Assembly (NCBI GenBank): GCA_027577595.1
Contig: JANBRJ010000017.1
Location: forward strand, 1-64,000
Source: Coemansia sp. RSA 487
Taxonomy: Eukaryota > Kickxellomycota > Kickxellomycetes > Kickxellales > Kickxellaceae
DNA length: 64,000 nt
Direction of reading: 5' to 3'
Below the pieces are notes generated by a model, which was not told the origin of the DNA, searched no databases, and was given only the letters and a program-made list of their open reading frames with translations. A program made the translations under genes and the position numbers. Position 1 is the first letter of the stretch, and every line of letters starts with the position of its first letter. Shown piece by piece: positions 1 through 11,313 of this stretch.

Positions 1-1100
1 CATCGACAATCAAAACAGATCTGCGCCCGAAAATTCTGTATAGGATCTCCATTATATCAGGGATTATTGCAGAAAGAATTTGAATATGAGATGTGTTGAA
101 GTCGACAGCTGATCGGAAGTGGTCGAATTTGGTTATTAGCGAAGCAATAAGCTCCTTTTCCCTTTGAATAGCACGTTTATCGATGTTTAGATACTCATAC
201 CCGTCTTATGCGCCACTTACAAGCTGGCGGAGCAGAGTTATGTGCTTCTTTGTTGCTGAAAGCATAGAGTCACAGATATTAGACGGGGTATCCCTAAAAG
301 ATTCGGGGCAACTTGTCTAAAGAAAAGGTGCAAAAACATGAATGAATATCAAGAGCTAGTTACAGAATATCAACATACACTTTGACAAGAGCATTAAAGT
401 AGCAGTGCAGAATGCTGGCTTACCTTGAAATCAAGCATAATAACTGGATATTTTGCAAAATTTTCCTCGAAAAACTCGGGATGCAGTTGGTATAAAGCGC
501 ATTGTCGGAACTGCTTCTCGCGTTGGCTCCGTGGCATGTCTCCGATGATATCCAAAAAGCTTGCCAGTGTCTGCAGAAAAGTCGTTTTACCCATACGCCG
601 CGGGTACATTCCAGCAATCACCTTCCCAGTGCCTGGGCTCATGACATCAGCAATCGCAGTAGACTTGTCAACAAGGTAGCATCCTCGTCGATAAAATTAG
701 CCCATCCACAAAGGCCAAGCTGAATAGTGCGACCAGATATCCTTGTCCTTGGTGACCCCTGAAAAGCTGAAGGCAGAGAGGATCTATTCTCCGGTGTGCA
801 TGGTTGAGTATCCATATCTTGAGAGCCAGGCTTGTGTCCACCCATTGCCAACGAATCGTCGAGCTTGCAAGAGGTGGAACCGTCAAGCACTTCACAAAGC
901 ATGTTGTCGACCTCTGACCGTGTACAGACGCCAAGCGCATCTTCCCATAGTCTCGAATCGTCTTCTGAATTGCTGGACAGCGATTCTGGCTGGAGCTGCT
1001 GCTCGTTGCTTTCGCGACAAAGCCTTTTCTCGTGCCCACTGTCCAAAGGACCTCTTCTTTTGTTGTTTGGATTCACGTTTTTCTCAGAGGACATTGACAT
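1..1100 (-). pseudogene. AAA-ATPase-like (PF09820-type) gene, decayed and cut by the window edge
   Basis: Read on the minus strand from an ATG at 1100, this has a polar, Ser-rich N-terminal region of about 130 residues, then the hallmarks of the fungal AAA-ATPase-like family: a Tyr-x-Val-Asp-Lys segment near 675, a P-loop of the RRMGKTTF kind near 580-600, and a block ending in VIMLDFK near 425. A likely intron with donor GTAAGC occupies 423-317, after which the frame resumes. A hydrophobic LIVD stretch at the window edge is the expected Walker B approach (LIVDEYDK in relatives). The frame changes by one base near 680, just before the YLVDKS segment, and there is an in-frame TAA at 208-206; the latter could be removed only by an improbably short 27-nt intron. 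I read it as a host pseudogene, though sequence error cannot be excluded. The family is multicopy in many early-diverging fungi and its function is poorly known. The C-terminal part lies outside the window. Confidence 0.65.
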
Positions 1101-3199
1101 GAAAAAAAAAAAATTTTGCTAAACTGTTGAGAATGTAGATTTACACATTTACGTAACTTGGGTAAAGGGAGAAGAGCAAGAAATTCATTTTCTTGCAAAA
1201 AAAAAACAACCCTTTCTGATACTGCGCAATTGATGCAGGTGGCTTTTGTTTTCGTTTTAGTCATGTGATGTATTGGTGAAAAGCTTGATTAATTGAAATT
1301 GCAGAGCCATATCCCACCAAAGCTAGAAACTAAAAGTGTGCTTGTGAGATTAGCTCAAGTCCTCAGATCCACGTATGTCAATCGCTTATCAACAACGGAT
1401 AGTTGGGGATAGAAAGGTTACATATATGTTACTTTTATTGCTGAATGGAGGCTTCGATAATTTATTCTACTTGAGGAATAAACAGAGCAGTCGGTATCCA
1501 GGAATGGACACTGCCAGCTTCAGCCTGCTTATTCCCCACATATACTTTGACGAATACTAAATATCAAAAACTAATGTTGCAGCCTAAACAGAGCCACGCT
1601 ACACTCGGGAAAGGTAGTCATAGCATGGCTTCCAAGGCGCCGCTCTCGGAAAGGCTACTGATTTCAATGGCGTCACTGGTGCTTGAGCACTTGAAAACAT
1701 GCCTTTCGTACAAACGTTCACGGTGGATGGCATGACTAGCGAGCTTTAACAGCTTCTTATTAGGCAACTAAAGGACCTCGACCTTGTTGCATATGTCGTT
1801 ATTGTGGTAGTGGTCACCATGGTGCATTCATTATTACAACAGTTGAGTAAGAGCTGACACTGTCGCCGTTCTCCTGTGTTACCCATTCCTTGGCTGCAAA
1901 GCAATGCATGTGCTGTTAAAACAGTCTGTCACGCTAGTGTGATGGCCGTGTGCAAGGCAAACGCATTGTCATGGGTTTACACAGCCACTAAACACTAACA
2001 ATGAAATAGTCCACTACATGTAACGGCTCTCTGCTACATATAAGGGCAGCATTGCCCGTGGATCATTGCCTTTCTCTCTGAAAGGCATAGATTTTTATTT
2101 ATTATTTTTCTTTTATCGAGATTTGAGGAATAAAAAACATCTATAAATTATTCTATTATTTTATCTTGGGTTTATGATAAATAAAAAAACTCTCATAGTG
2201 AATATAGATTCAAAGAACGCATTTTTAATACTAGTATCAAAGATGTAAAGCCTGTATTGTAAAAGGCAAACAAAATCACTATTTCCAAACTATTGAACAA
2301 TATTACAATATCTCAAATTCCAAACATGTCTAACCAAATAATGTCTGTACGCATAAAGCATAACCATCCACTAGATGGAGATACGCCCATATTTGCACAT
2401 GCATGTTATGCAACAAGATTGAAGCAAGTAAAAGTGATAAAGAAGTTGCATCTGCTGTTAAAGCTATGTTTATCAGCATCAAATATGTTAACAGAAATGG
2501 AAAAGAGCGTGCAACTCCTCAATATTGAGCAATGAATATTAGCTTTAACCCAGAAACTATACAAGATATGATAAAACAGGAGGTCCTACGATTCACCAAA
2601 ACCTCTCTTGGCATCTGTCCCAGCTTTTGGTGATGCTCACTAAAAGCAAGTCCTCACCTTCCTCTGGTCACTGAAGATTAGCGCATATGCTGTGTTCTAT
2701 GGTTTGATTGTGCAAATGTATTACAACTTCCAGTGCTTTTCAGTCGCCAGAAGTAAAAGTATTGTAGTGGGGCAGATTTGGTGGACCAAATCCTCCTCAC
2801 TTGTGTTGCATTTTTATAGTTTAAGCTATCCTCCAAGAAATGGTGGCTTGTGAAGATCAGAATATGTTTAAACAGAGCATGTGTAATGGCTTCAGAGCCA
2901 TTCTGAAAGAGAGTTCCCTCGCCTAATTGGCAGTAGAGTATGTTTGGTATAATGTTGTAGAGCAGAAACTGCATTTGCAAGACGACCCTCACCCCCAGCC
3001 CCCAGCCAGTTTGCATTCAATGAATGGGCCTATGCAAACGAATTTGTCCAGCCAATAGCAACATTTTTCTAGTCTAAATACATTTTGAATTTAGTCAAGA
3101 AAAAAAAGGAAACACGGAAAGGAAAAGAAAAAGGCAAATCTTTTTGAGGCTGATCGATTCTTTCAGCTTTTCTTTTTAGTTAATTTCTTTTATTCACTA
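1101..3199. other. Gene-poor spacer
   Basis: There is no convincing gene here. The sequence is AT-rich, with only short open frames (for example 2293-2535 plus, which lacks an ATG, and 2678-3016 minus) that have no recognisable domain. It contains one LTR-like repeat copy (1927 to about 2185). The last 100 bases, rich in A and T tracts, must hold the ERG27 promoter; I see no clear TATA box. Confidence 0.6.
1927..2185 (+). mobile_element. LTR-like repeat, copy 1 (solo, degraded)
   Basis: This shares its first ~200 bases closely with the repeat at 42365-42614: both begin TGTCACGCTAGTGTGA and share the internal blocks ACTACATGTAACGG and ATATAAGGGCAGCATT. The right end is worn, so the end coordinate is approximate. 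It is probably an LTR of a Ty3-type element, judging from length, TG start and the TATA-like internal block. It looks old; no internal element region is next to it. Confidence 0.6.
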
Positions 3200-4222
3200 A
3201 TGTCGCCTGATTACAATAATGCTCAAATCGCTGTTATCACAGGCGCAAACAGCGGCGTTGGCTTTGCAATTGCTCGTAGCCTTTTAGTTGAGCACCCCTC
3301 GCGCTTTGTTATTATTCTTGCTTGCAGAAACCTCAAGCGTGCTGAAGCTGCGCGAAATTTGTTGCTGGCCCAGGTGCCGCCTGGTGGCAGCACCACCGCA
3401 GTTGTGCACTTGGTCGAATTGGACACCAGCAGTATGGCCTCAGTTGTCCAGGCGGCCGACACACTTAGTCGCCTTGTGCCACGCATTGATCTGCTGTTCT
3501 GCAACGCCGGTGCCATGGCTATTGAATCGCTAGACGTATTTGGAATTGTTCGCGGACTCTTGACGCACCCGATCGCTTTCTTCGAATCGTCCGAGGCGCT
3601 GCGCCAGCGACACGGCGCTCTGTCAGGCGACGGCCTAGGACTGACGTTCCAAACAAACGTGTTCGGGCACTACATGCTCATCCACAAGCTGGTTCCGCTA
3701 ATGGAGAACCACAAGGCGCGCATCATTTGGACAGGATCGTCTGCCTCGCAGCTCGATTTCTCGCGCTCCGATTACCAGCACATCCATGGCCGCAAATCGT
3801 ACGAGTCGTCAAAGTTTATAGTTGACCAGATCGCTGTGCCGCTGGATGACCGGCTGCAGCGCTCTCACGGTATCCGCTGCTACGTAGCAGAACCAGGCAA
3901 CGTGTGCTCGAGCTTTTTGGCTGGCCTCGAAAGCACGTTGTTTCTGGCAATAGTCGTCGTAGCCTTCTACATAATCCGTACTGTGATTGGATTAGGCCGT
4001 TTTACAATTACTTCCGAGAACGCGTGTGCTGCCTGCTGCTTCATTGCGCTTGCTTCGGAAAAAGAGCTGGATCCGCGTGTAAAGTACCACAGCCAGGTTA
4101 CTCGACTTGGAAAACCCTACGTTAGATGTTACCCTCTGTCTTGCTGCGAAAGCACTGGCGCCTTTCTTATCAACCGCCTGGACCGTCTAGTGGACCGTTT
4201 TGAAAAGCATCAACATAACTAG
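3200..4222 (+). CDS. ERG27: 3-keto-steroid reductase (Erg27 / HSD17B7-like SDR)
   Basis: This 340-residue single-exon protein reduces the C3 ketone of sterol intermediates during C4 demethylation in ergosterol synthesis, normally at the ER or lipid droplets with Erg25, Erg26 and Erg28. The cofactor motif TGANSGVG is at 14-21, CNAGA at 101-105, the catalytic Ser in WTGSSAS at 177-183, and the catalytic Tyr/Lys pair in YESSK at 201-205. The insertion after the NAG motif and the hydrophobic helix at about 244-260 are typical of the Erg27/HSD17B7 branch and fit membrane association. Length matches yeast Erg27. The ATG at 3200 is the first in frame and directly precedes the Rossmann strand. The nearest neighbour, RAD6, is convergent. 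Another member of the HSD17B/retinol-dehydrogenase-like SDRs is possible but less likely. Confidence 0.85.
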   Translation: MSPDYNNAQIAVITGANSGVGFAIARSLLVEHPSRFVIILACRNLKRAEAARNLLLAQVPPGGSTTAVVHLVELDTSSMASVVQAADTLSRLVPRIDLLFCNAGAMAIESLDVFGIVRGLLTHPIAFFESSEALRQRHGALSGDGLGLTFQTNVFGHYMLIHKLVPLMENHKARIIWTGSSASQLDFSRSDYQHIHGRKSYESSKFIVDQIAVPLDDRLQRSHGIRCYVAEPGNVCSSFLAGLESTLFLAIVVVAFYIIRTVIGLGRFTITSENACAACCFIALASEKELDPRVKYHSQVTRLGKPYVRCYPLSCCESTGAFLINRLDRLVDRFEKHQHN

Positions 4223-4335
4223 CTCCTTTGGCTTTCATAAATAGCAAAAGGGAGGGGTTAAAATACCTGTTGAAAGTAAAAAAAAACATCCTAGTAAAAG
4301 GTTTACACAAGCAGAAGGGAGGGGAGTTGATGAAT

Positions 4336-4788
4336 TTATGCCCAAGACTCTTCAACAGTCTCACGTACCTTACGAGTGTACTCCTTGCGGTTTTCTCGAT
4401 ACAATGTGGCGGCTTCAGCGTTTGCCGGACTATTTGCATTGGGATCATGCAACAGACTCTGTATAGATGTTAGAATAGCAGCAACGTCGTATGTCGGGGA
4501 CCAACGGTTTTGCAGGATATCCAAGCATAGCTCCCCGTTTGCGTAAACGTTCGGATGGAACATTCGGGAAGCAAAGCGCACAGTTGGCGGCTTATTTGGG
4601 TACGACTCGTCAAAGGTAAGCACCAATTTGAACGTGCCGTCCTCAAAGGGAGTATCTGCAGGTCCGAAAATAACAGCATTCCATACCATTATATTGTCAG
4701 GACAGGGAGCGCCTGAAATCCCGCCAGGCGGGTCGCTCTGGAGTCGTTTAAAGTCGCGCATAAGACGACGGCGGCAAGGCGTGGACAT
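4336..4788 (-). CDS. RAD6: Ubiquitin-conjugating enzyme E2 Rad6/Ubc2 (UBE2A-like)
   Basis: A 150-residue E2 that begins [16 protein letters not shown], the diagnostic Rad6 N-terminus, with the HPN motif at 78-80 and the catalytic cysteine at 88 (NGELCLDIL). Rad6 enzymes ubiquitylate PCNA with Rad18 and histone H2B with Bre1, and serve the N-end rule pathway with Ubr1. The acidic tail of S. cerevisiae Rad6 is missing; the protein stops after VEESWA, as in most other fungi and animals. The frame is open for 75 codons upstream, but the Rad6 start is clear from homology. The upstream stretch ends in a pyrimidine-rich TTTTTAG just before the start and may include a 5'UTR intron. It lies about 200 bp downstream of the aminopeptidase gene, on the same strand. 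Confidence 0.96.
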   Translation of the reverse strand: MSTPCRRRLMRDFKRLQSDPPGGISGAPCPDNIMVWNAVIFGPADTPFEDGTFKLVLTFDESYPNKPPTVRFASRMFHPNVYANGELCLDILQNRWSPTYDVAAILTSIQSLLHDPNANSPANAEAATLYRENRKEYTRKVRETVEESWA

Positions 4789-4985
4789 TTGTCTAAAAAG
4801 GGAGGAAGAATTCCTTGTAAGATGTGAATAAGTATAACTTGATTGCGATAGAATTGACAATAGGTTAAATGAAATAAAAGAAAAGAGAGGGGAAAGGTGG
4901 GGGTTATTATGATTCGTTGCCTTCAATTTGCGCAAGAATGTGAGGATCAGGGGAGAGAGAAAGAGCAAGCGAAAGAGAAAAAAAA

Positions 4986-7937
4986 TCACACAACAGACGC
5001 TGACAAAAGCCACTGCGCTACATCAGCGGAATCCCGATCATACCACGCCGCGCGCACCCGCACAAACTCCAGCGACTGTGGCAGCATCCGGTCAAAGGCC
5101 GCTGTACGCTTATCGCAGAACCACGCCTCGATGCAGTCAGCCATTGTGTTTGTTGAAAAGTTACCGATCACTGCGCTCACGACATGGCCCAGCAGTGCAG
5201 AGCTCTCGCCCAGCCGCGCAACGACGCGCTGGTAGTTGGCGCTAAACCAACGCCATAGCACCTGTCTGTTGCCAGTATCCGCCGCCGCCGAAGTGACCAT
5301 GTAGCCAATGACGATGTTGAGGTCCTGCGGCAGCACCTTGTCGGACATGGCGTACTCCAGCGTCTCCATCTTCATGTCGTCAGCGGGCGCACAGGCCATC
5401 GCGCCGAGCGCTGCCATGCGCTGGTCTTCACTCAGATGCCAACGCTGGCTGTGCTCGTACATCTCGCGCACGCGCGCGTAGTTGGAGCGCGGGCCGCTAC
5501 GCACAGCGATTTCCAGAACAGATGCGGTAAAGTCGTGGTGGAACGGACGGCAGTCGCTCTCGTCCGGATGTGAGTACAGCTCGTCGAAGAGCTGGCACGC
5601 CTGTGCGACCACTGACGGATCGCCGGCCCACCCGGCGCGCGGGATCGAGATTGCACGCAATCGGGCTACAAGCGGACCGTCGTCTGTGCGGTGCGCCCAC
5701 CCAAGTGCCGCAGCCTTGGGCCCAAACAGCGACCGTGCCAGACGCACGATCTGCACACACTCGGCGGGCGATGCGCGGTCGGCCCACGTCTGATTCATGT
5801 TCTCAAGAAAGGCGCCGATGATCTGCCACACGACGTAGCTGTCGCCAGCGGCCTTTGTGAAGGAGCCAAGCATGTCCAGAAGAGTGCTAGTGCGCACATA
5901 TCCGCTGACGACCAGCGCTACGGTGTCGTTGAGGATGCCAACGACGTCACCTGTCTGCAGCTCGCCGTGCTCCATGGCCCGCGCCAGCCGCTGCAGCGCC
6001 TCGGGCGAGTAGCACACGCGGTACAGCCCGGCATTTGCGTGGTTCAGCTTGATCCACCGCACGCTATGCGGGATGTCGAGGGTCTCCTGGCGCTGGTGCA
6101 TGATTGCGCGGCTCCGCCTCCCGTTGTTGATGTCGGCGGATATCATTCCCAGCGGCACCCACCACACCACGCTGTCCTCGTCTGGAGACAACGGCCTGCC
6201 CGAATGCAGGTACCTGTTCTGGCGCAGCACCAGACGCCCAGTCGCAAAGTCGGCGTCGACGCTGATGACCGGATACCCGATCTTTGTGATCCAGCTGCAC
6301 ATAAGCGTTGCAACGTCTTCGCCAGAGGCTTTCTCCAGTGCGCGCCACAGGTCGGCGGTTGTCGCCGTCCCATACTCGTGTGCCACCAGATAGGCACGCA
6401 CGCCAGCCATGAATGCATCGATGCCCAGATGCGCGCTCAGCATGCGGATCAGCGAGCACCCCTTGTAGTATGTGATCGAGTCAAAGACCTGGTCAATGTC
6501 GGCGCTGCCCTTGATGCTGACCTGGATCGGGTGCGAGGAGCGCAGGGAGTCGGCGCTCAGCGCAGCCTGGCGGTCCTCGATGGCAAAATGGTCCCAGCGC
6601 CGCCACTCGGGGTACAGGCCATCGGTGACGTGGATGCCGATCCACGTGGCAAAGCCCTCATTGAGCCATAGATCATCCCACCACGCCATGGTCACCAGAT
6701 TTCCGAACCACTGGTGGCTCAGCTCATGCGCAATCACATACACCGCCTTCTGCCGGATCCACAGGCTTGTTTTCGCCGTGATGAACAGCCGCACCGTGCG
6801 GAACAGAATGAGACCCCAGTTCTCCATCCCGCCTGCCTCCAGCTCTGGTATCGCCACCAAATCCAGCTTCGGCAGCGGGTACTCGTAGTCAAACATGTCT
6901 GCCAGCAGCTCCAGCACATGGACCGCCGTGTCCAGCGAGAACTTGACCTTGTCAATGTCTGCAGGAGCCGTGTATATGCGGCACACCACAGGCTGTCGCT
7001 TTCTCTGCTCGCCATCCTCGCCCGCAGCCAAGAGCGGGCCGCCATACGAGATGCCCTCGACATAGTCCAGCTCGCCCGATACGATGGCCAAAAGATACGT
7101 CGACATGACAGGCGTCTCGTCAAAGTACACCGTCTTCAGCCCCCCGCCGTCCAGGGACACAGTGTCGACCACCGGCATGTTGGACAGCGCTGTGTGCGAC
7201 TCGGGAACCGTGAGCGACAGCGTGAACCGCGCCTTGATTGCCGGCTCGTCCCAGCACGGGAACGCCATGCGTGCGCTTTTGGCCTGGAACTGCGTCACTA
7301 GCATCGACGCTAGCTCGCCTGCGCGGTTCCTGTATTTGCAGCGGTACAATCCGTTCATCCCGTCGCCCAATTTGCCAACGAACCCAATAGTAATACCGAT
7401 ACTGGTCCCGCTGGCAAGCACATGGGGCAGCCGTATAGACGCCATTTCCAGGTGCGCGTCATACGAAATATCTTTATCCGTGACGCTAGCAGCAACCGCC
7501 AGCCCCGAGCGAACAGTAACCGACGAGATGCTCAAGCTTGCTGCCGCATGGAGCACAATATGTTGCGTTGCATTGTTAACCGTAGCCACTATCATCACTG
7601 ACCCTGTTACTTTGCCTGACTCGATGTCTGGGCGCAAATGGATGTCGTAGCGTGTGGGAGTCACTGTTGTTGGCAAAAGGTCATTTGCGTATGCAGCCAC
7701 TTTGGTGTCTTTGTTGTTCTGCCAGCCACTGTCCCCGTGGCTCTTTGAGACCCTGTTGTCATTTGTCTTTATGTTCTCGCTGCTTTCCTGTATCATCTCT
7801 GCTGTGTCTTCTAGAATAACGCCGCCTCCGCCGCCACTATGGTTGTTGCTGCTGCTGCTGCTGCTGCCACTCTTATCGTTACTGCTGCCTTTATCCTTGC
7901 TGTTGCTAGTTGCTGATGCATCTGGTTCAAGTGCCAT
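4986..7937 (-). CDS. M1-family zinc aminopeptidase (Ape2/Aap1, puromycin-sensitive type)
   Basis: A 983-residue single-exon metallopeptidase that removes N-terminal residues from peptides. Zinc-binding HELSH is at 404-408 with the third ligand Glu at 427 (the HExxH-x18-E pattern), and the exopeptidase motif GGMEN is at 369-373. The N-terminal beta-domain starts near residue 86 ([17 protein letters not shown]), the usual start of cytosolic fungal Ape2/Aap1; an ERAP1-like C-terminal helical domain follows. The preceding 85 residues are low complexity (Ser, Asn and Gly runs) and unusual; no signal peptide is visible, so a cytosolic enzyme is likely. The ATG at 7937 is the first in frame, but translation could start nearer the domain. 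Codon use is strongly GC-biased, which produces long false frames on the opposite strand. Confidence 0.93.
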   Translation of the reverse strand: MALEPDASATSNSKDKGSSNDKSGSSSSSSNNHSGGGGGVILEDTAEMIQESSENIKTNDNRVSKSHGDSGWQNNKDTKVAAYANDLLPTTVTPTRYDIHLRPDIESGKVTGSVMIVATVNNATQHIVLHAAASLSISSVTVRSGLAVAASVTDKDISYDAHLEMASIRLPHVLASGTSIGITIGFVGKLGDGMNGLYRCKYRNRAGELASMLVTQFQAKSARMAFPCWDEPAIKARFTLSLTVPESHTALSNMPVVDTVSLDGGGLKTVYFDETPVMSTYLLAIVSGELDYVEGISYGGPLLAAGEDGEQRKRQPVVCRIYTAPADIDKVKFSLDTAVHVLELLADMFDYEYPLPKLDLVAIPELEAGGMENWGLILFRTVRLFITAKTSLWIRQKAVYVIAHELSHQWFGNLVTMAWWDDLWLNEGFATWIGIHVTDGLYPEWRRWDHFAIEDRQAALSADSLRSSHPIQVSIKGSADIDQVFDSITYYKGCSLIRMLSAHLGIDAFMAGVRAYLVAHEYGTATTADLWRALEKASGEDVATLMCSWITKIGYPVISVDADFATGRLVLRQNRYLHSGRPLSPDEDSVVWWVPLGMISADINNGRRSRAIMHQRQETLDIPHSVRWIKLNHANAGLYRVCYSPEALQRLARAMEHGELQTGDVVGILNDTVALVVSGYVRTSTLLDMLGSFTKAAGDSYVVWQIIGAFLENMNQTWADRASPAECVQIVRLARSLFGPKAAALGWAHRTDDGPLVARLRAISIPRAGWAGDPSVVAQACQLFDELYSHPDESDCRPFHHDFTASVLEIAVRSGPRSNYARVREMYEHSQRWHLSEDQRMAALGAMACAPADDMKMETLEYAMSDKVLPQDLNIVIGYMVTSAAADTGNRQVLWRWFSANYQRVVARLGESSALLGHVVSAVIGNFSTNTMADCIEAWFCDKRTAAFDRMLPQSLEFVRVRAAWYDRDSADVAQWLLSASVV

Positions 7938-8612
7938 GTTATCTACTGCTCCTCGTTATTCCTTGTTTCGGGTATATGCAAGTTACTGGGGATGGAGAAA
8001 GAGAAAAGTTACTGTCCCTCCAGATATGATTAACCGATTGAAAAAGAAGGAATGGATGGGATGCTAAACAAAATAGATATAAAGTGATGAAACAAACTTC
8101 ACGAAAAAAAGGCAAGAGAAGAGAAAAGGTCTAATCTTTTAATATCAAAGCCAAAAAAAACAAAATAGAGAAAACTCGAGGCTTTTTATGCATCTTGTAG
8201 TTATTTCCTTTTATGAAGAAGAGAAAAAAAACACTCGTTTACTTTTAGAAAGAAAAAATCTAGGGAACAATGCTTCCTGCCGCCACTCAACACTCCTGGC
8301 ACTTTCAAAAAGTATCCACCCCCATGTTACCAGCACTAACTCAAATCCGTTACACATTCTTTTTGTTTCCACCATATATGGCGATACAAAAAAGAATAGA
8401 TAGAGAAAATTAAAGGGGGGAGGAGGGGTAATAAAGGTACCAATTATTCTCTATGCCCTTCCACATGGCCTGTTTATGCTCAATGGCACGTGGAAGTAAT
8501 ATACCCACATGTCTTTTATATTTCCACATTCATTCCATTCATCTGTCGAGCTTTTTGGTGATTGGTTTATACCAGTTTTTTTTTATCTAAATAATACAAA
8601 TTAAAATTAAAA
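7938..8612. other. Spacer between aminopeptidase start and GATA-factor stop
   Basis: AT-rich sequence with A tracts and no credible gene. It holds the aminopeptidase promoter (right of 7937 on the minus strand) and the 3' end of the GATA-factor gene. No clear TATA box or structured RNA was seen. Confidence 0.5.
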
Positions 8613-10436
8613 TTATGATGATGTTGCTGCCTTGTTCAGCGAATCTAGCAGCGACGTCGATTTATCCAACAAAGCCTGAAGTCGTGCGCATTCGCGCTGC
8701 AATTCTTCGCGGCATCTTTCAACCTCCTTTGGGTCGGTCGGCAGCGTTGCTAGTGGCGGGCTAAGATCGGCCGCCTTCACCAGCGACTGCAGTCCGTTGC
8801 TGATAGGAGCAGGGCTGGCGCTGCGGCTAACGGTGACCGACTCCTCATCGCCATCTGCATTCCGTGGCTGCTCTATCCGCTGGAAATCTTTGGTATTTGG
8901 AAGCTCCTGTTCCTCCAGCGCTGGCTCAGAAGCTCCATATTCACATCCCGAATCGCCTTGCTCATTCTCCTCCGACTCGTGGCCCTCTTCATGCGATTGC
9001 TGGATCTGCACCTGCTGCTGTTTGGGCATCCCGCGGCGCCGTCTCTTGATCGAGCTGCGCTTCAACGAAATCGGACGATGCTTATTGTGGAGCTTGTAGT
9101 AGAGCCCACATGCATTGCACGCCACGTGGCCCTCTGCATCCCGGCGCCAAAGCGGCGTGTAGTCGGTCCCGCAATTAAAACACACGGCGCGTTCATTCAC
9201 CAGCGTTGCGCCATCCAGACCAACGGCTACAGCAGCAGATGGCGAGCGAGAACCTGATCCATTGGTACTGCCATCATCTTTGACTGCAGATGGAATTGCA
9301 AGTGACGCAGCAATGGCTTCGGCAACGCTGGGTGGTACGCGGCCAGGCCCAATAGCGCTCTCGGGAATAGGACCGATGATGTTGCCGTGCTCGTCGGTGG
9401 CAGCGCCGTTAGCTATAGCAGCAGCACGCTCAGCAGCAGTAAGACGCCGCGCACCGCCACCACCAGCACCGCCGCCACCAGCACCGCCACCGACTGTACG
9501 AGTTGTGTGTGGCAAATGCTTCTGGTTGTAGGCTGGACATCCATCGCAAGATGGTCCACCACCTTTGCCATTGCACGTTCCATCTCCAGGGCACGTACCT
9601 TCACCATTGATTGTCGAGCAAGCTGACGCTCCAGAAGCAACTGCGGTATCAGGCGTATTGGGGGTTCTTGCCTGGTTCTCCTGTTTTTGCGTGCGTTTCA
9701 GAGAAAGCGGCCGCATCTTTCCATACGACTTTAAATACAGCCCGCAGGCGTTGCAAATCGGCTGGTTGCGCGGATCACGCCGCCACAGCGGTGTCTTTGT
9801 AGTCCCGCAGTTTATGCAAGTCATTGGGCCGACCGGTGTATTATTTGTTGCTGGGGAAGGCGACCCATGGTGATGTGCTTTGCTCTTCTTCGCTGCGCCT
9901 GCTGATCCGCCAGTATTATGATCAGGTTCATTTTTTCCATTGGTCTGGTGGCTGCCATTATTGGAAGCCGATAATTTACCGCGCTTAGGCGGAGGCCCAC
10001 CATTCGTTGCAGCTCCATTGCCAGAGGAGCCTCCTCCTCCTCCTAATGACGAGGCTGATCCGCCGTGCTGTTGCTGCACAAGAGAGCGCTTTATCGTTTT
10101 TCCTGTGCGCTTGACCATCGATGCTACTGCGGAAGATGCAGCCTTAACGGCCGCCGCCTTTGCTGCTGCTGTCATCAGCCGCGTTTCCTGGATCGATACT
10201 CGGTCCGAACTACGTTGCGCAAGCGGCTTCCATCTAATAGTCTGTGGTGGTGACTTTCTTCTTTCGGGGGCTGACTGTTGGTGCTGTGGTGACGGTGGTG
10301 GGAGGTACTTGCTAGCCTTTTCAACAGTATGGTGATGCTGGTAATTCATATCACCCATCGCATGCAAGGACGGATGGAAGGGTCTAGAAGAAGCAATAAC
10401 TGTGTTGAAACGATATGGTGGTGGTGGTGGTGGTGG

Positions 10437-10471
<35 letters not shown>

Positions 10472-10639
10472 GCTGGTAACTATCCCTATTATGTGCTCCA
10501 GGACTACGAGAAGAATGTGTGTACCGTGTGTGGATATAGTGCGACTGCGAGCGACGTCCATCGTTGAGAGGACTAGCGTGGTGGCGGTTGTTATCGGAAG
10601 AGGTGTAGTATTCGGAGTAAGCCAGCTGCGGAGGAGGCG

Positions 10640-10680
<41 letters not shown>

Positions 10681-10817
10681 GAATGTAACATTTGTTGCCG
10701 TTGCTGGCGCTGCTGGTGCTGTCGGTCAGCACCTTCGATTAACGAAGCCAAGGGTGGCAGCCTGATTTCTCCTTGCGGTGACCGCGAAGCCATTTGTTGC
10801 GGATGCCTATTTTGCAT
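8613..10817 (-). CDS. fep1: Iron-responsive GATA-type repressor (Fep1/SreA/Urbs1 family)
   Basis: A 734-residue protein with two GATA zinc fingers: CINCG...CNACG at about 333-357 and CFNCG...CNACG at about 545-569. Between them, near 406-429, is a four-cysteine block (CPGDGTCNG, then CDGCPAY). This block is the signature of fungal iron-sensing GATA repressors (Fep1, SreA, Sre1, Urbs1, Sfu1), which bind WGATAA sites and shut off siderophore and iron-uptake genes when iron is plentiful. A basic stretch follows finger 2 (KRRRRGMPK). The C-terminus carries a leucine-rich coiled coil (about 690-725), as in Fep1. The N-terminal third is rich in poly-Gln followed by poly-Pro. I chose the ATG at 10817; MASRSP (25 bases on) is a possible alternative. 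The frame upstream of 10817 opens only with a TTG. Divergent from HIR1. Confidence 0.9.
10416..10471. repeat. Trinucleotide run (GTG then TTG on plus strand)
   Basis: Within the GATA-factor gene the plus strand reads a run of GTG units followed by a pure run of TTG/GTT units. On the coding strand this is an uninterrupted CAA poly-Gln followed by CCA-type poly-Pro. It is probably length-variable between strains. Confidence 0.85.
10641..10680. repeat. Pure CTG/CAG run
   Basis: About 13 uninterrupted trinucleotide units encode a second poly-Gln tract in the GATA factor, using CAG codons. The neighbouring tract at 10438-10471 uses only CAA, so the two tracts expanded separately. Confidence 0.85.
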
Positions 10818-11313
10818 TTTAGAAAAAGAAAAACGATAGAATACGTTAAACCAGATAAATAGAATATGTTTTGTATAAAGATAATGCAAGAAAAAAAAGG
10901 GAAAGAGAGAAAAATGGTGGAAAAAAGTTGGGGTTTTCTCCTCAAAAACTTTACAATTGCCAAGTTTTCTTTTTTACCTTCTCATCATCAGCATGTCCGC
11001 TGTACATCTAGTACTTCTTTCATTGACAACTAACTCAAAGAAGGTTCGGATGCTTCTGTTTAGAATGTTCTGTTGGGAAGATTCTGCTGATGGATTGGAA
11101 TTCTAAAGATTGGAGAATCTGCCCAACACCTGAAATAATCCGAGATTAGGCTAATCACAGGCATTTTGATTTTGATTTGCGCTTACCTGTGGAAAGGGAG
11201 CTTCACCACCATCATCATCACCATCTTTCTTTCTTTCTTTGTTTCTTTCCCTCTTCTCTTCTTTTTTAACGCGTTCTCTTCAACACTCTGGCGCGTTTTA
11301 ATTGTAAAGTAAA
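10818..11313. promoter_or_regulatory. Divergent promoter between the GATA factor and HIR1
   Basis: About 500 bp between two divergently transcribed regulators. The HIR1 side has a long pyrimidine tract (11226-11267) and then an MCB-type hexamer. The GATA side is AT-rich with purine runs. I cannot assign a TATA box with confidence. Confidence 0.6.
11269..11274 (+). promoter_or_regulatory. MCB-type element ACGCGT upstream of HIR1
   Basis: ACGCGT lies 40 bp before the HIR1 ATG, with GGCGCG about 20 bp further on (11291-11296). MCB boxes bind the G1/S factor MBF in yeasts. A cell-cycle role here is inferred from position and from HIR1 controlling histone genes. Confidence 0.4.

Noticed and set aside
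5691-6671. 326-codon plus-strand frame inside the aminopeptidase gene
   Set aside because: It lies wholly over the catalytic part of a well-supported M1 peptidase; its Arg/His/Pro-rich composition is typical of a shadow frame.
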